Assembly: GCA_001051155.2 (NCBI GenBank)
Contig: JYIP02000003.1
Coordinates: 4,030,001-4,094,000, forward strand
DNA from: Chrysoporthe austroafricana
Taxonomy: Eukaryota > Ascomycota > Sordariomycetes > Diaporthales > Cryphonectriaceae
Reading direction: 5' to 3'
Length of the DNA: 64,000 nt
Made by a program: the position numbers and the translations under genes. Within the stretch, counting starts at the first letter, position 1, and each line of letters begins with the position of its first letter. This document shows positions 1-11,459 of this stretch, piece by piece. A model generated the notes under the pieces. The model made no database searches and was not told the DNA's origin. It saw only the letters and a list, made by a program, of their open reading frames with translations.

Positions 1-636
1 ACGCGAACGGGCGGCGATCATTGCAGATGAGAGGATTATCCCAGAGATAACTGACTGTCCTAGCACTCCGGAAAAGGCAGAAGGACTTGTCTCTCTCTTT
101 ATCTCACAGGCAACAACATCGCCCTGTCAAAGAGCAGGACCCCGCGTTGGGCAGCTGTTGGACAACCGGCTGGAGCTCGCTCACCCAAGGTAGTGCCCTC
201 TAGCCTTGGTTGGCATAGGGTGACGCCTCAGCCTCGCAAGGAAGCATGCAGGCTGGCACTGGCTGGCTGTCTACCATGATAACAATCTGCTTAGGTAACA
301 AGCAAGCTTTTCATGCCCTCCTACATTACATCATGCCTGAGGGAGCACTACCCCGCGGCCCCGCCCTCATAGCAACATCCCAAAACCAGGGTGCTAAATC
401 TGGGAGAACTGGGACGTCGAGGTGTAAGCGTGAAGGCGCCGTGACTGCCATAGACAACAGTGAAAGAAGCTGCAGTAACCTGCAGTTTTTTTCCCAAGGC
501 CGCAAGGCACAGACCCCTAAAGGCATAAGCATAGCAGCCTCATGAGGTGGTGGGCTGAAGGCGGGGGCTGGAGTGACAGGGATTATTCTAGTCGCTGCTG
601 GGATCTGCTGGGCATTGCTAGCAGTTTCGCTGGATC

Positions 637-652
637 GAATTCGAGAAGCTTC
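637..652 (+). promoter_or_regulatory. Heat-shock element (HSF binding site)
   Basis: A perfect three-unit array TTCnnGAAnnTTC occupies 640-652, preceded directly by a further GAA at 637-639. This matches the inverted nGAAn pentamers bound by trimeric heat shock factor. It lies about 290 bases before the Hsp70 start codon and about 50 bases before a TATA-like box. A weaker two-unit GAAnnTTC is at 741-748. Heat control of the gene is inferred from this site and from the family. Confidence 0.75.
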
Positions 653-701
653 TCCCAACTGCTAGCGCCCCACTTCCAGACTGCTCCTGCTTTGAGCACC
701 G

Positions 702-709
702 TTTATAAT
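702..709 (+). promoter_or_regulatory. TATA-like box of the Hsp70 promoter
   Basis: TTTATAAT-type sequence about 50 bases downstream of the heat-shock element and about 225 bases upstream of the start codon. Suggestive by position only. Confidence 0.35.
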
Positions 710-934
710 TCTGCCTCAACGCTCTCCCACTTTCTGACTGGAATTTTCATTCTACATCAATCAACACAAACAACCCATCCTCTACCCTTTCCTACTCTCT
801 TCCCATTTTCGCATCGAGAGCTTTTGCATTCTCCTGCATTCTCGACACGACTCTTCTGTGATACCCCACGCCCCCCTTACCTACAACGACTATACCCATA
901 ACATCACACCTCTCTACCGCACACAACAGTCACA

Positions 935-1931
935 ATGGCGCCAGCTGTTGGTATTGATTTGGGTACCACGTACTCTTGCGTGGGTGTCTTCCGCGATGAC
1001 CGCATTGAGATCATTGGTAAGTTACTGCCGTCCCCACGATGCCATTACCACCACTCTCCGCTGCCAGGCAGAAGGAGACAGAGAGACGCCTCCTGCCACA
1101 GCCCCAGCCCCGATTGTTGTTTCCATCAATAGTGTACTAACTAGAGCTTTAGCAAACGACCAGGGCAACCGTACCACCCCATCATTCGTTGCTTTCACCG
1201 ACACAGAGCGTCTGATCGGCGATGCTGCGAAGAACCAGGTCGCCATGAACCCCCACAACACCGTCTTCGACGCGAAGCGGTTGATTGGTCGCAAGTTCCA
1301 GGACTCTGAGGTGCAGGCCGACATGAAGCACTTCCCCTTCAAGGTCATCGAGAAGGGAAGCAAGCCTGTCATCGAGGTCGAGTTCAAGGGCGAGACCAAG
1401 CACTTCACCCCCGAGGAGATCTCCTCGATGGTCCTGACTAAGATGCGCGAGACCGCTGAGGCCTACCTGGGTGGCACCGTCAACAACGCTGTCGTCACCG
1501 TTCCTGCCTACTTCAACGACTCCCAGCGCCAGGCCACCAAGGATGCCGGTTTGATTGCTGGCCTGAACGTCCTCCGTATCATCAACGAGCCCACCGCAGC
1601 TGCCATCGCCTACGGTCTCGACAAGAAGGTTGAGGGCGAGCGCAACGTCCTCATTTTCGACCTGGGTGGTGGTACCTTCGATGTCTCCCTCCTGACCATC
1701 GAGGAAGGCATCTTCGAGGTCAAGTCCACCGCCGGCGACACTCACCTGGGTGGTGAGGACTTCGACAACCGTCTCGTCAACCACTTCGTTAATGAGTTCA
1801 AACGAAAGCATAAAAAGGACTTGAGCTCCAACCCCCGGGCTCTGCGTCGTCTCCGAACTGCTTGCGAGCGCGCGAAGCGTACGCTCTCTTCGTCGGCCCA
1901 GACCTCGATCGAGATCGACTCCCTGTTCGAG

Positions 1932-1966
<35 letters not shown>

Positions 1967-3014
1967 TTTCGAGGAGCTTTGCCAGGACCTTTTCCGTTCC
2001 ACCCTGCAGCCTGTCGACCGTGTCCTGACGGACGCTAAGATCGACAAGTCTCAGGTTCACGAGATCGTCCTGGTTGGCGGTTCTACTCGTATCCCCCGTA
2101 TCCAGAAGCTCATTACCGACTACTTCAACGGGAAGGAGCCAAACAAGTCCATCAACCCCGACGAGGCAGTTGCCTACGGTGCCGCCGTCCAGGCCGCCAT
2201 TCTGTCCGGCGACACCAGCTCCAAGTCCACCAACGAGATCCTGCTTCTGGATGTCGCGCCTCTCTCCATCGGTATCGAGACCGCCGGTGGTATGATGACC
2301 AAGCTCATCCCCCGCAACACCACCATCCCCACCAAGAAGTCCGAGGTCTTCTCGACCTTCTCCGACAACCAGCCCGGTGTGCTCATCCAGGTTTACGAGG
2401 GTGAGCGCCAGCGCACCAAGGACAACAACCTGCTCGGCAAGTTCGAGCTTACCGGTATCCCCCCTGCGCCCCGTGGTGTTCCTCAGATCGAGGTCACCTT
2501 CGATGTCGACGCCAACGGCATCATCAACGTCTCCGCCCTCGAGAAGGGTACTGGAAAGACCAACAAGATTGTCATTACCAACGACAAGGGTCGTCTTTCC
2601 AAGGAGGAGATCGAGCGCATGTTGTCGGAGGCTGAGAAGTACAAGGAGGAAGATGAGGCCGAAGCTGCCCGTGTCTCTGCCAAGAACGGCCTCGAGTCCT
2701 ACGCCTACTCTCTGCGCAACACTCTGTCTGACTCCAAGGTTGACGAGAAGCTCGACGCCGCCGACAAGGAGAAGCTGAACGCCGAGATCAGCAGCGTCGT
2801 CACCTGGCTCGACGAGAACCAGGCCGCCACTCGCGAGGAGTACGAGGACAAGCAGAAAGAGCTTGAGGGTGTTGCCAACCCCATCATGATGAAGTTCTAC
2901 GGTGCTTCGGGTGCCGGTGGCATGCCAGGTGGCATGCCCGGCGGCATGCCCGGCGGCGCTCCCGGCGCTGCCCCTGGTGGCGATGACGGTCCCACCGTTG
3001 AGGAGGTCGACTAA
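935..3014 (+). CDS. hsp70: Cytosolic Hsp70 chaperone (Ssa type)
   Basis: ATP-dependent chaperone of the cytosol and nucleus that binds unfolded segments and works with J-proteins and, through its tail, TPR co-chaperones. Two exons, 935-1016 and 1153-3014; the 136-nt intron has a GTAAGT donor, a TACTAAC branch site and a TTTAG acceptor and joins the codons to read [13 protein letters not shown]. Product 647 residues, normal for the family. Visible signatures: [12 protein letters not shown] near residue 7, the second phosphate motif [12 protein letters not shown], the third signature [16 protein letters not shown], then the substrate-binding domain, a GGMP-repeat tail and the terminal EEVD that marks cytosolic members. 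The start at 935 opens directly on the conserved N-terminus. A heat-shock element lies upstream. The next gene converges from the right. Confidence 0.97.
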
Positions 3015-3364
3015 GCGGCCTCACCACTAGATGGCATGTCTCACGAGGAGACTTGAGTCTCCAAGGTCTTTCAATTGGCGATATGCTAGGACTTGCTTAG
3101 ACGATTTCTTTTTGCTATGACTTAATGATACAGGGAAAAGTTCGGTTCGGAAGGGTATACAAGTGCATAGGTCGTACTTAATCATTCGACAGAACGGAAT
3201 GGAATAAGAAAAAAAAATTTGAAATAGCTCGTCCCTCATTGCCAATTGTGAAATGTTTGATGCGGCACGGTGAAAGTGTGGATTGCGCAAAAGATTTGAA
3301 GTGTGGGTCTTTAATGGCCTCGCCATGATTTCTCGGCTATCCCGATTGCTTCAACATCAAACTT
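3015..3364. other. Convergent 3' flanks of Hsp70 and the Emi1-like gene
   Basis: About 350 bases between two convergent stop codons. Presumably 3' untranslated regions; an A-run near 3207-3219 and AT-richer sequence are all I see. Confidence 0.5.
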
Positions 3365-4159
3365 CTATGATCCCTCCTTGAGGCCCTTGCGTATCCTCTC
3401 CATCCTTTCCATTTCCCACCTCTGGAACTCGGCATCATCCACCCGCGGCGCCTCCACTGGCACCGAGAAGGCACTGCCAGGCTCGACCCTCTCCCTCCTC
3501 TCCCTCCAGACGTCCTCGCTGCTCGGCCGCCCCGGCCCGTACTTGTCGAGCTGCTTCGCCCGGTAGTGCTCCCGGATCATGTCCTCCTTCACCTTCCCCG
3601 CGGGCTGCCCCTTGACGCGCATGCAGAACCAGAAGTCGTTCCAGTGCTCGCTGCACGACCGGATGCTCCCGTACCGGTAGATGTTGTTCCACTGCCCGCC
3701 GAGCGACTGGCAGTAGAAGGCCTGGTTGAAGGCCTGCTCGCAGTCGATGGTCGTGGGCAGGAGGGACTCGGCGAGCGGGGAGAGGCGGGGCGAGTCGGTG
3801 GAGGACGAGGAAGTATCTGTCGCCGGCGCGGGGGAGGAGGAGGACGCCGTCCGTCCCGACGAGGAGCTGCTCGCCCACCGTGTCGACCACGAGGAGAACG
3901 GCATCCTGGCGGGCGGCGGCGGCGCCTGGGGCCCGGCGCCCGCCCGCCCTGCGTCTCGCGCGGCTCCGCCGCCGCCCATCAGCTCCTCGAGGAACTTGCG
4001 CACCTCCGGGTCCGACTCCGGCGGCGGGGCCGCCGCCGCCGCTGCTTCTGGCGGTTGTGCTTGTGGGTGTTGCGCTACCGGGTCTCGTTGTGACGGCGCG
4101 TCCTGCGGTGGTGAGGACGTCGTCGCGGGCGCCGCGGGAGCGCCCCAGAACCAGCCCAT
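3365..4159 (-). CDS. Emi1-like twin-CX9C protein (DUF3128)
   Basis: 264-residue single-exon protein. The C-terminal half carries two CX9C pairs in about residues 140-180 (CEQAFNQAFYC and CSEHWNDFWFC), then FCMRVKG, EDMIREHYR and KYGPGRPSSEDVW, the pattern of the fungal DUF3128 family that includes yeast Emi1. Twin CX9C proteins are generally oxidised and retained in the mitochondrial intermembrane space by the Mia40 route; that location is inferred. The N-terminal half is Pro/Ala/Ser-rich low complexity, and a Ser-rich stretch (about residues 85-130) precedes the conserved LSPLAESLLPT. No splice sites are needed to keep frame. Exact biochemical role is not known from the sequence. Confidence 0.85.
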   Translation of the reverse strand: MGWFWGAPAAPATTSSPPQDAPSQRDPVAQHPQAQPPEAAAAAAPPPESDPEVRKFLEELMGGGGAARDAGRAGAGPQAPPPPARMPFSSWSTRWASSSSSGRTASSSSPAPATDTSSSSTDSPRLSPLAESLLPTTIDCEQAFNQAFYCQSLGGQWNNIYRYGSIRSCSEHWNDFWFCMRVKGQPAGKVKEDMIREHYRAKQLDKYGPGRPSSEDVWRERRERVEPGSAFSVPVEAPRVDDAEFQRWEMERMERIRKGLKEGS

Positions 4160-4947
4160 CGTGTCTTGTGTGTGTGTGGCGTTTCGGGGTCGCGGTGCCG
4201 CTGCTGTAGTGTTGGTATGGGGTTCCTTGTTACCGGATTCAGGCTGCAGGAGGGGATTCGGCGAGGCAGGTCGTGGAGGGTAATGGGAGGCGTTGTCGCG
4301 AGACGTGCGGCTTCATTGTGTTACTGCTGCTGCTGCCATGCTTCGTAGAACTTCTTGCCTGCCAAAATTCGGCAACCCTGACCCTGGGCATGGCAGGGAT
4401 CCCCCTGCTTAGTCCCGCGGGGGGGGGGGCAAGAGAGGAGGAAGAACAGAGAAAGGAAAAAGAAGAACAGAGAAAGGAAAAAGAAGAACAGAGAAAGGAA
4501 AAAGAAGAAAAGAGAGATAAAAAGAAAGAGATGGGGGAAAGAAAAAAGAAAAGAGGGATCGGAAGAAAGAGATGGGGGAAAGAAAAAAGAAAGAAAAGAG
4601 GGATCAGAAGAAAGAAGAGAGGGACAGAGAAGGAAGAAGGAAGGAAAAAAGAAAGAAAGAAAGAAAAAAAGAAAAAAAGGGAAAGAAAAGAGTAAAAGAT
4701 GGGAGAAGAGAGAGGGAAAGGAAAAACGAATGAAGCCTGCTGCCTTAGGCCTTGCCATTCCCAAATTCAGTGAGACAGACGCTGAATATGAAAGCGCATC
4801 ATGAGTACGAGTAACAAACATAATGGCGCCTGTGGAGACATCTAGATGCAAGGACAGTGACTCGACATCATCTCTCAGTTCTCGAGACAGCACTATGTTG
4901 TCTGTATGCATTGCAGGAGCTCTTGGTCTTATTTACTCGCGGCACAC
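4160..4947. other. Promoter of the Emi1-like gene and 3' flank of the DUF3176 gene
   Basis: Both neighbours are on the minus strand. The only notable content is the purine tract described separately; open frames crossing it encode Lys/Glu or Phe/Ser low complexity and are not believable genes. Confidence 0.55.
4435..4735. repeat. 300-bp purine (G/A) tract with 21-bp tandem repeats
   Basis: The plus strand is almost entirely G and A. From about 4440 to 4503 a 21-base unit (GAAGAACAGAGAAAGGAAAAA) is repeated three times with a partial fourth; the rest is irregular GAAA/GGAAA sequence. A short G-run (about 4420-4430) precedes it. Polypurine-polypyrimidine DNA with mirror symmetry can adopt triplex structures; that is inference. 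Confidence 0.85.
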
Positions 4948-7108
4948 CTATTGAGAACTACATATCATCACCGGCCCATCGGTGGTGGTCAGCCGGCCGC
5001 TGATGATCCTCGACTGCTGCCTGAGACCCTCGGGCGACAGAAGGCCCCGATCCTCCTCCAAGTCATCTCCCATCTCGTCTAGACCCGACAGCCTCGTGAA
5101 CAGAGGCAGCATGCTGGAGGCCTTCCAGGAGTCTATGTGCTGCCGCCGCGTGTAGATCAGGGTGGCGAGGAAGAAGACGACAGCCAGCAGAACCGCTGCT
5201 GCCGGAAGGGATATCCACGCCCAGTCGACTTCGATATATGTCTTGATGTGAAGGAAGGTAGACAGTTAGCGGTCAGGACATCACCGGATCTAGGGTATGG
5301 ACAGCAGCACGGCAGCCGCCTCAAGAAATGGAGGCTGTGAAGTACTTACCTCTTGGACGAGGGCAGTGCCGTATATAGTGGTCGCGTTGGGATTCTGGCC
5401 GACGGCGTAGGACATGGCCGTGGTGATGTTCTGTATACGCTCGATCAGGTTGGATGAAGACAGCAACGCCCTGCCGGCATCCGCTTCGGAGGTCGTGTCC
5501 AGACTGCTGTTCAACTGATCAATGATGAAAGAGTGGTCGTTCGGGTTGACGTAGAAGCTCGCGTTTCCGGAAGAGTTGTCAGGAGCGGCGATGGCGAACT
5601 CGTAGTTGGTGAAGTAATCTTCTTCTTCCGCAGTGCTAGCATATTGACTTTCGCCAGGGGCTGGCACTGCGACGAGATCATACTCGGTAACCACCCCGGC
5701 TTCGAAAACACCATTGACCACCGAGAGGTTCTGATAGTGCAGGGCGGTCCAGCCGATGGTGCACTCGATGGCCTCAACGTTGGCCCACTCTAGTGGGACG
5801 GGGTCTTCAGTGGTGCCAGTTCCGTCGACGGGTATGTTCACTGCCGCCAGCTTGACGAGGGTCGAATTTGACCAGTTGGCGGTATAATTCCACCCACTAC
5901 TCGTCACGGATCGGAGGCTGACGTAGAGGGCACCTTCGGCAGAGGTGACGCCGACTGTCATGTCGAACGTGGTGTTACCCGGGAGCGTGTATATGTACCC
6001 GATCTCCGTATTCGAAGTAGGGCTCGTGCTGGTTGTGATGTTCGTGACGTCCGTACACTGGGCTGAGATGCCCAGAGTGGTGAAAGGTGCCCAGGTACAG
6101 TTCCCCGTCGGACAGGCTACTTGTACGGACGCGTCGATGTCGTCTGCTGCGCGTTAGAGTCCTGGTTCGGGGGTCCGGACTGCTTCCGGCCAAGAAGTCC
6201 TCTCAAGAAGAGGCGGCATGAAGCACCGTCAGGGAAGGAAGAAACATCTACTGACACAAACCACTCATTATTGCGCCGGTCATCAAGGACTGCACCTGCT
6301 CCGCCAGGGGCGTGTTGTTGCTATCAATATCGCCATCTCCATCAGCCGCTGTCTGGCGGTAGAGCCCAATGCCGCTGTCGTACGAATTCGCTGTTCCAAA
6401 GGTGACCCTGTTCGTGTATTCCGAAGCTGGGACCCATCGCGAGGGGTAGGAAATGATCTGCTGTGTAAAGGCACCGACAGCCAGCGAGAGCAGGGCAATG
6501 ATAGACCCAAGCACGGCCAGCTTAGCACGGACGTTGACACCCCAGATGAACCTCAGGGCCCCGATGGGTTCCGTCGCTGCCTCGAAGTAGTCGTAGTCCC
6601 GAAGCCGACGGCTCGAACTGGTGAAGTAGATCCATTTCAGCTGGCCGACGCACGACACAGTGGTCAACATAAAGCCTGCTTCGGTGAGGGTCGAGAATAC
6701 GGAGACCAGGGTGTTCGGGGCGATGGAGAAGTGCCAGTCAGATAGGGCTCTGCCCCTCTCATACAAAAGGATGATAATGATGGCGGCGAAGCAGGCTATG
6801 CTCAGCAAGATGGACAGCAGCTCCCACTTCCAGTCCATGAGCGCCAGACGCGACGGCGGAGTGCCATGACTCGTCCTCTCGGGCGCCGTGGGTTGTCCAC
6901 GTTCGCCGTGTGGATTGTCAAACTTATATTGCCCGTCGGAATAGGGATAGCCCTCGCCAGGTAGCTGGGCGTCACGGTCGAAATCCGCGTGGACCTTCGG
7001 CGCCTTTTCCGAAGAGAACAGGGGCGTCTCCTCGTAGTGAGTCGGCGGTGGGGATCGAGCAGCCGGGCTTTCACGGCTGGGATCCTCGTGAGGATGCGTG
7101 GAACTCAT
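4948..7108 (-). CDS. DUF3176 fungal membrane protein
   Basis: Three exons (6262-7108, 5350-6146, 4948-5241) give 645 residues. Introns of 115 and 108 nt use GTTTGT and GTAAGT donors. Order: a charged, proline-rich cytosolic N-tail of about 95 residues; DWKWELLSILLS leading into a transmembrane helix; a second hydrophobic segment (SIAPNTLVSVFSTLTEAGFML); GQLKWIYF and the REL-type loop followed by EPIGALRF, typical of DUF3176; a third helix (AVLGSIIALLSLAVGAF); a long, Cys-containing and N-glycosylatable region (CPTGNCTWAPFTTLGISAQC); and a last helix (ISLPAAAVLLAVVFFLATLIY) followed by DSWKASSMLPLF. Function of the family is unknown; a cell-surface or endomembrane role is inferred from topology. 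Start chosen as first ATG before the conserved segment. Confidence 0.88.
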
Positions 7109-8300
7109 CAGGCCAGACCAGCAGCAGCTATCTCGAACGGGACAGCTAGACAGGGCCGAAACGTGACTCGGTTGGGAAGAAGAGCCTGCGGAGAGGGTCG
7201 GTAGACGACCATGTGGGTTGCGAGATCATGGGCGTAAATAAGGAAGAGAAAACTAGGGCTTCCACCCCACCGTCCTGTCAACCCAGAAAGAGGCACGCAA
7301 GTGCGGCTGAGATGGACCATGATACATGATGTCCATATGTACAGGGAATGGAGTCTGAATATATCACCTTATTGGCCTCTTTTGAACCTGGAGCCGGAGG
7401 ATTGCGGGCCCCGGAGGATAGCGCTTTGCCGTACCATAGCGGGCCAGTATTTACCAGCCTCTGGTCAACTCAGCTCAACGGATGGATGCACACCTCGCCC
7501 CGAGTTCTCCACGACGACCCGTCATCCTACAACACCGGGGCGATGGACACATCTCTCTCTGATCTCCTGGCTGCAGGACCGCGCACTTGTCGTGTTCCCC
7601 ATGCCAGGCCTCACGACGGGACCCCGCGGGCTCACAGCGGCGCCGTATCTGCAGGCACGCGGCCCCACGAGTCCATCCATGGCTGCGCAGATCACGGTAG
7701 GCGGCTCCTACAGTAGGCATGGGAATGAGTGAAACCTAGGGTTCGTAGCACGCGTGGTAGATAGTGGCGACGGTGCAGGGCCATCGCATGAACAATAGCT
7801 GCCTGGTTGCTGCAGTGAGATCTTAGGCGCGCGCAAGAGAGGGACCCACCGGCGGCGAAGAAGTCCCAGTTGGGGCAAGCCCGACAACTGAAGTCCCAGA
7901 GGCCTTGTTGAAAGGTTGCTCGAGACCATCGAGCCGTGGAGGGTGTGAAGGTGAGCAGAAAGGCAGAGGGGGCGTTACTGCTTGATATGCTGCTTATTAT
8001 TTACTTGGAAGGTTTTACATAGTAGCAGGCCATCTTCGCCCAGCCGTTGCATCCTTGTTTGCTAGTGCCTAGTGGGTAGTTGCCGCACTACTTATGTACT
8101 TGAAGTAAGTACCCGGTACATAGTACGTAGTAGATTCTGCTACTGTACGCGAGGTCGAGTTACATTTAGCGCGCCAATGACCTCATTGGCACCTTTTCAA
8201 CAATTACGCGCGATAGGTCGGATGGCATGACAATCTGGGTAAGGCGACCGGCCACCTCTCCTACGTACCTCACATCTCTTCACCACACGATCATGAAGCA
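7109..8300. other. Divergent intergenic region, DUF3176 gene and YME2
   Basis: About 1.2 kb between two divergent starts, so it should hold both promoters. Short open frames here lack family resemblance. A cluster of GTAC/TAGTA-type short repeats is at about 8090-8150. Nothing else supportable. Confidence 0.5.
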
Positions 8301-10998
8301 ATGATCCCTCGGCGTCCCTTCCCTCGCCCGGCCAGGACTGAACTCCTGGCCGGGCCTCTCCTCAGCAGGTCGCGGCCATGGCCAGGTCCAACCCCTCTAC
8401 TCGCCGCCTCCAGCCGCCGCCCTCCTCGCGCCTCTCGCGCAGGGCCTGTCACGGCGAGGCGATGGGAGACGACAGTCACAGGAGACCAGAAGTCTGGCCA
8501 TATCTACTCGGGGCCGGACGAGTCCATCCTCTTCTTCGACAACCTGTATCCCTTGAAGCTCGCCTCCGGCCCGCTGAGTTATGTCACGCTGTGGAGGCGT
8601 TGGAAGACAGACGAGGACCTGGCGAACCTCCTCAAGAGGTTCGACAAGTCCTCGCTCGGCATCACGGACCCCGTCAACCTGGTCAAGCGGACGATCCCGG
8701 AAGACGGGTCGATCAAGGTCAGGGAGCTGATCCCGCGGCTCAAGGACGGCGGGTGTTTCGTCAAGGTGTCCCACCCGCCGGGGACGTCACCGGACGAAAT
8801 CGAGGCCAAGCTGGCCAGGCAGCTGGAAAAGGAGCCCATCAAGCCCTGGTTCAACCCCTTCCGCGGGATCAAGGTCGGCCTGGTCAACGGCGTGCCGTGG
8901 CTGGAGGATATGGCCCGGTACCCGAAGAGCAGGCTCAAGATCGAGTTCATCCCGAAGGCCCCCGGCGCCGAGGCCGCCGAGTTGTCTCAGGAGAGCCTGT
9001 TCGCCCTCTTCCGCAAGTACGGCAAGATCGCCGACATCATCTCGCAGCCCTCAGACTCCAAGGTCCTGCCCAAGTATGCGTACCTCGACTTTGCTTTCAC
9101 GCGGGACGCCATCATGGCGCGGAACTGCCTGCACGGAATCCTGGTGCCTGAGAACCTGGGCGGGGGCAAGACGGGGACGTTGCTCCGCCTTTCTTACGAA
9201 CAAAAGGTCAGGGCACACCGCGTCTGGGACTGGATCAGTAGCCATCCTCGCATCGTCATCCCGGTCGTGGCCGCGCTACTCGCCGCCATCACGGTCATAA
9301 TATTCGACCCGATCCGAGAGTTCTCTATCAAGGCACACATCCAGAAGCGCTTCAGCCTGTCGGACAATAAAATCGTCCAATGGTTTAAGCGACGGACCAG
9401 CGACATTCTGGCCTTCGGGAAGCACAAGAGCGAGGACGCCGGGCTGAGGGCGCTCTTCACGCACCGACGAGATGCTATAGATCAGGTCCAGAAGTGGCTG
9501 ATGGAGTCTGCCGACACGTTCATTGTCGTCCAGGGCCCTCGCGGTTCGGGCAAGGAGGAGCTCGTGCTGGACCAGGCGCTCGGCGGGCGCAGGGATGTTC
9601 TTGTCATCGACTGCAAACCAGTCGTGGAGGCCAAAGGCGAGAGCACCACGATCAAGAAGCTGGCGGGCGAGGTTGGATACCGCCCCGTGTTCTCGTGGGC
9701 CAACCAGCTGAGCAGCCTCGTCGACCTTGGCATCCAGAGCACGACGGGCGTCAAGTCGGGCTTCTCCGAGACGCTCGACTCCCAACTCAGCAAGATCCTC
9801 GGGAACACCGCCGCAGCTCTCAAGAGGGTCTCGCTCTCGGACCGCAAGAAGGACGACGCCGACGCGAACCTGAGCGACGATGCCTTCCTCGAGGCCCATC
9901 CCGAGCGCCGGGCGGTGGTCGTCATCAACAACTTCCTGCTCAAGAACGAAGACACCAACATCGTGTACGACAAGCTCTCGGAATGGGCTGCCGCCTTGGT
10001 CCAGGCCAACATCGCACACGTCATCTTCCTGACCAGCGACTCGTCCTACTCGAAACCGCTGTCCAAGTCCCTGCCGGACAGGGTGTTCCGCACCATCGCG
10101 CTGGGCGACCTCTCGCCAGACGTCGCCAAGCAGTACGTGCTCAGCTACCTCTCTCAGACCAATCCCAAGGACAAGAACGCCGCCGCGAAGAGGGACGCCA
10201 CCGCCAGCGGCGCCAAGAAGCCGCAGACCACCGACGTTGAGGAGTCGCCTCGGAACCTCCAGGAGCTCGACGAGGTCATCACCGTCCTGGGAGGCCGCCT
10301 CACCGACCTCGAGTTCCTCGCGCGGCGGATGAAGACGGGCCAGAGCCCCCGACAGGCCGTGCAGGAGATCATCGACCAGTCGGCGTCGGAGATCCTGAAG
10401 CTCTTCCTGCTCACCAGCAAGTCCCCCGCCGACGGCAGCAGGAAGTACTCGACCGAGCAGGCCTGGTTCCTGATCAAGGAGATCGCCCGGAAGGAGGCCC
10501 TCCGGTACAACGAGGTGCTGCTGTCCAACACGTTCGCCGCGTCGACGGCGCCCGGCGCGGACAGCGGCGAGCTCGCGCTCGAGAGCCTGGCGGGCGCGGA
10601 GCTCATCAGCGTGCGCTCGCACCGCGGCCGCCCGCAGACCATCACGGCCGGCAAGCCCGTGTACCAGGCCGCGTTCGACGCGCTGGTGCGGGACCCGGTG
10701 CTGCGGGCCAAGATGGACCTGGCGGTGCTGACGGAGCTGGGCAAGATCGAGGGCAAGACCATCGACAAGGTGAGCTGACAGACAGACAGACAAAACCCAC
10801 TCTTCCCCCTCCGGCTGACACTTCTACGCTTAGGTCGAGACCGAGCTGAGCCTGCTGGCGTCCCTCCCCAAGCAGCCGTACGAGACGGCCGCGCGCATCA
10901 ACTACCTCCTCGCCAAGCTGTCCGCCAGCCAGACCAAGATCCGGGAGTACGAGGTCGAGATGGCGCGGTTGAAGAAGGTCCTGACGCAGGCGGCCTAG
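8301..10998 (+). CDS. YME2: Mitochondrial inner-membrane protein Yme2 (Rna12)
   Basis: Exons 8301-10769 and 10834-10998 (64-nt intron, GTGAGC donor, CTTAG acceptor) encode 877 residues. An Arg-rich, acid-poor N-terminus fits a mitochondrial presequence. Next come an RRM-like region (about residues 190-300, ending YLDFAFTRDAIMARNCLHG), one transmembrane helix (VIPVVAALLAAITVIIF, about residues 318-334) and the large RNA12 domain with a P-loop-like GPRGSGKE at about residue 412. Yeast Yme2 affects mitochondrial DNA escape and nucleoid organisation. The short second exon ends in a charged helical segment. An upstream ATG at 8293 stops after three codons, so 8301 is the start. It converges on MIF2 461 bases away. 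Confidence 0.93.
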
Positions 10999-11459
10999 GA
11001 CACCCCGCCCGGCCAGGACGAGTGCCGGCCGACCTGCACGGTGAACGGCGAGGTGGTGTTTCCCGTCTTCGGCAGGGTGTGCCTCGTGAGGTGGGAGAAG
11101 AGGCAGGAGGAGCAGCGGGGCGTCATCACGAGGTTCACGGCATAGGCATGATACCCTCCTCACCCGGCCAAGTGGAGCTGGAATTGGACACGTAGAATTT
11201 GTTTCTCTCCCCCCTCCGCGGAGCCGCTCACGAATATATTCATCTTAACTCTGTTATCAATCTCATCCCCTCCTCGTATTCACCACTCCACCACCGACGC
11301 TCGCACACAAGGTATCTTGGTATCGATTTTGTCCCTCCAAACGGGAATTGGATTGTTCATTCGCACAACGTATGACAACATGTGTTTTTCTTGACTCGTC
11401 TCTCCCCTCCGAGACCTCTGGGGCATAAGGCCATATATTAATCCAGAGTCGGTGCTGGT
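10999..11459. other. Convergent 3' flanks of YME2 and MIF2
   Basis: 461 bases between convergent stops. Moderately AT-rich after 11190; presumed 3' untranslated sequence. No gene seen. Confidence 0.5.

Larger units (their letters stand above)
1..934 (+). other. Upstream region and 5' leader of the Hsp70 gene
   Basis: No supportable gene in this stretch; the short open frames lack family features. The proximal part holds a heat-shock element (637-652), a TATA-like box near 702-709 and pyrimidine-rich sequence from about 770 to the start codon, as is common in front of highly expressed fungal genes. Confidence 0.6.

Noticed and set aside
1182..2060. 292-codon frame antisense to Hsp70
   Set aside because: Long antisense frames are a well-known by-product of Hsp70 codon usage; no family features.
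858..3014. 718-codon frame starting upstream of Hsp70
   Set aside because: It reads through the first intron; the real protein starts at 935 and is spliced 1016/1153.
4273..4911. Frames of Lys/Glu or Phe/Ser repeats across the purine tract
   Set aside because: Simple translation of G/A or C/T sequence.
7301..7732. 143- and 122-codon overlapping plus-strand frames in the DUF3176/YME2 promoter region
   Set aside because: No recognisable domain and two competing frames over the same bases.
9276..10793. 505-codon frame opposite YME2
   Set aside because: Shadow of a conserved gene; no domain.
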